A stretch of 7,632 nucleotides of DNA, taken from the NCBI GenBank assembly GCA_015486475.1, contig WFRO01000175.1, positions 1-7,632 on the forward strand, read 5' to 3'. This DNA comes from Bacteroidales bacterium. GTDB lineage: Bacteria > Bacteroidota > Bacteroidia > Bacteroidales > VadinHA17. Under the pieces are notes generated by a model, which searched no databases, had not been told where the DNA came from, and saw nothing but the letters and a program-made list of their open reading frames with translations. Below are positions 7,334 through 7,632 of the stretch, one piece after another (position 1 is the first letter of the stretch; every line of letters begins with the position of its first letter). The translations under genes and the position numbers were made by a program.

Positions 7334-7434
7334 AAAAAAACAGGGGGATTATCGGTATCGGAAAACGTGCATATCTCATCTTTTTTGAAATAGCAGGTGG
7401 TAAGATTGATATCAAAGAGACTATAAAAGGATAA
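7330..7434 (+). CDS. Possible 34-residue small protein overlapping the trkH2 stop
   Basis: An ATG at 7330 overlaps the trkH2 stop codon as ATGA and opens a 34-codon frame ending at TAA 7432-7434, four bases before the next gene. The product begins MKKNRG, is basic, and has only a short apolar patch (AYLIFFEIAGG, residues 14-24), too short and broken for a clear membrane helix. I do not recognise it. The overlap geometry favours translation by coupling, but the AT-rich region (34 percent GC over 7331-7440) could give such a frame by chance. It may simply be intergenic DNA. Confidence 0.2.
   Translation: MKKNRGIIGIGKRAYLIFFEIAGGKIDIKETIKG
7425..7431 (+). promoter_or_regulatory. Shine-Dalgarno-like site for the 3'-end lipoprotein gene
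   Basis: An AAAAGGA-type purine run ends six bases before the ATG at 7438, a good ribosome-binding spacing. It is better than at any other start in this window and supports this ATG as the start of the partial gene. Confidence 0.4.
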
Positions 7435-7437
7435 AAT

Positions 7438-7632
7438 ATGCGAATCATTTTAAATTACCAGCTGCTTTCATCCTTTGTAATACTGACATTACTGCCGGTT
7501 AGTTGTTCTCAAGACAAAAAACAGACAAAGGCATACCCTCACTCACACAAAATAAGGGTCATTCATACTTCCGATCTTGTGAGAGATGATGAAAACACTT
7601 TAATAAGACTTCTCCTGTTCTCGAATGATCAA
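7438..7632 (+). CDS. Secreted lipoprotein, probable DUF1593 (nucleoside-hydrolase-like) family, 5' part only
   Basis: The frame opens with ATG at 7438 and is still open after 65 codons at the window end. Residues 1-23 form a signal peptide: a short basic start (MR), a hydrophobic core (about 8-21) and LLPVSC with Cys24 followed by SQDKK. This is a lipoprotein-type cleavage site, though the Pro at -3 is not classical. After a short polar linker, RVIHTSD (42-48) and RDDENTLIRLLLFSN (51-65 region) resemble the first strand, Asp-rich metal site and helix of DUF1593 proteins (Sde182-like, inosine-uridine hydrolase fold), where the usual pattern is RVI-TTD...DD--S-VR-LLYSN. The family occurs as secreted proteins linked to glycan use, and the enzyme activity is not well established. 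The stretch has 37 percent GC by count, against about 58 percent in trkH2. With only 65 residues the family call is moderate; the lipoprotein call is firmer. Confidence 0.6.
   Translation, partial: MRIILNYQLLSSFVILTLLPVSCSQDKKQTKAYPHSHKIRVIHTSDLVRDDENTLIRLLLFSNDQ

Noticed and set aside
7246..7434. A 62-codon frame starting inside trkH2 and ending at 7434
   Set aside because: Its first part overlaps the conserved end of trkH2 in another frame. Only the portion from the ATG at 7330 could plausibly be translated, and it is listed separately at low confidence.
7334..7437. An intrinsic terminator closing the trk cluster
   Set aside because: T-runs exist (7381-7386) but I could find no GC-rich inverted repeat directly before them.
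1..7632. CRISPR arrays, insertion sequences, tRNA/rRNA genes or a defence system
   Set aside because: I see no spaced repeats, transposase, inverted-repeat ends or RNA-gene signatures. All long plus-strand frames are ordinary conserved genes.

Overview
This window is a compact, all-plus-strand stretch of a bacterial chromosome, most likely from the phylum Bacteroidota and probably the Bacteroidales or relatives. The evidence is the ruvX-def gene pair, a ComEC that lacks the metallo-beta-lactamase domain, the general absence of Shine-Dalgarno sequences, and promoter-like sites of the Bacteroidota type (TTTG ... TAnnTTTG). Genus cannot be read from the sequence. Genes up to about 7330 are GC-rich (58 percent by direct count over 7141-7320). 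The last ~300 bases are clearly AT-rich (34-37 percent GC by direct count).

Layout: 1-177 is the 3' end of the Holliday junction resolvase-like gene ruvX (yqgF), which overlaps by four bases (ATGA) with def, peptide deformylase (174-755). An 82-base gap with a small hairpin and a possible promoter leads to comEC (838-3015), a DNA-uptake channel protein. After it comes a potassium-uptake cluster. trkA (3055-4395) has a near-consensus promoter lying inside the end of comEC. Five bases later comes a first trkH (4401-5849), and 35 bases after that a second, GTG-started trkH (5885-7333) of identical length. Between 7334 and 7437 there is at most a 34-codon ORF. At 7438 a secreted lipoprotein begins and runs off the end; its N-terminus resembles the DUF1593 nucleoside-hydrolase-like family.

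How the genes work together: ruvX and def are housekeeping genes (RNA/DNA resolution and N-terminal deformylation) and are translationally coupled. comEC stands alone functionally. trkA, trkH1 and trkH2 together encode one cytosolic regulatory RCK protein and two different membrane pore subunits, so this strain may build two Trk channels or a mixed one. The tandem, diverged TrkH pair with differing selectivity-filter residues is the most unusual thing here. I see no CRISPR array, mobile element, RNA gene or clearly new defence system.
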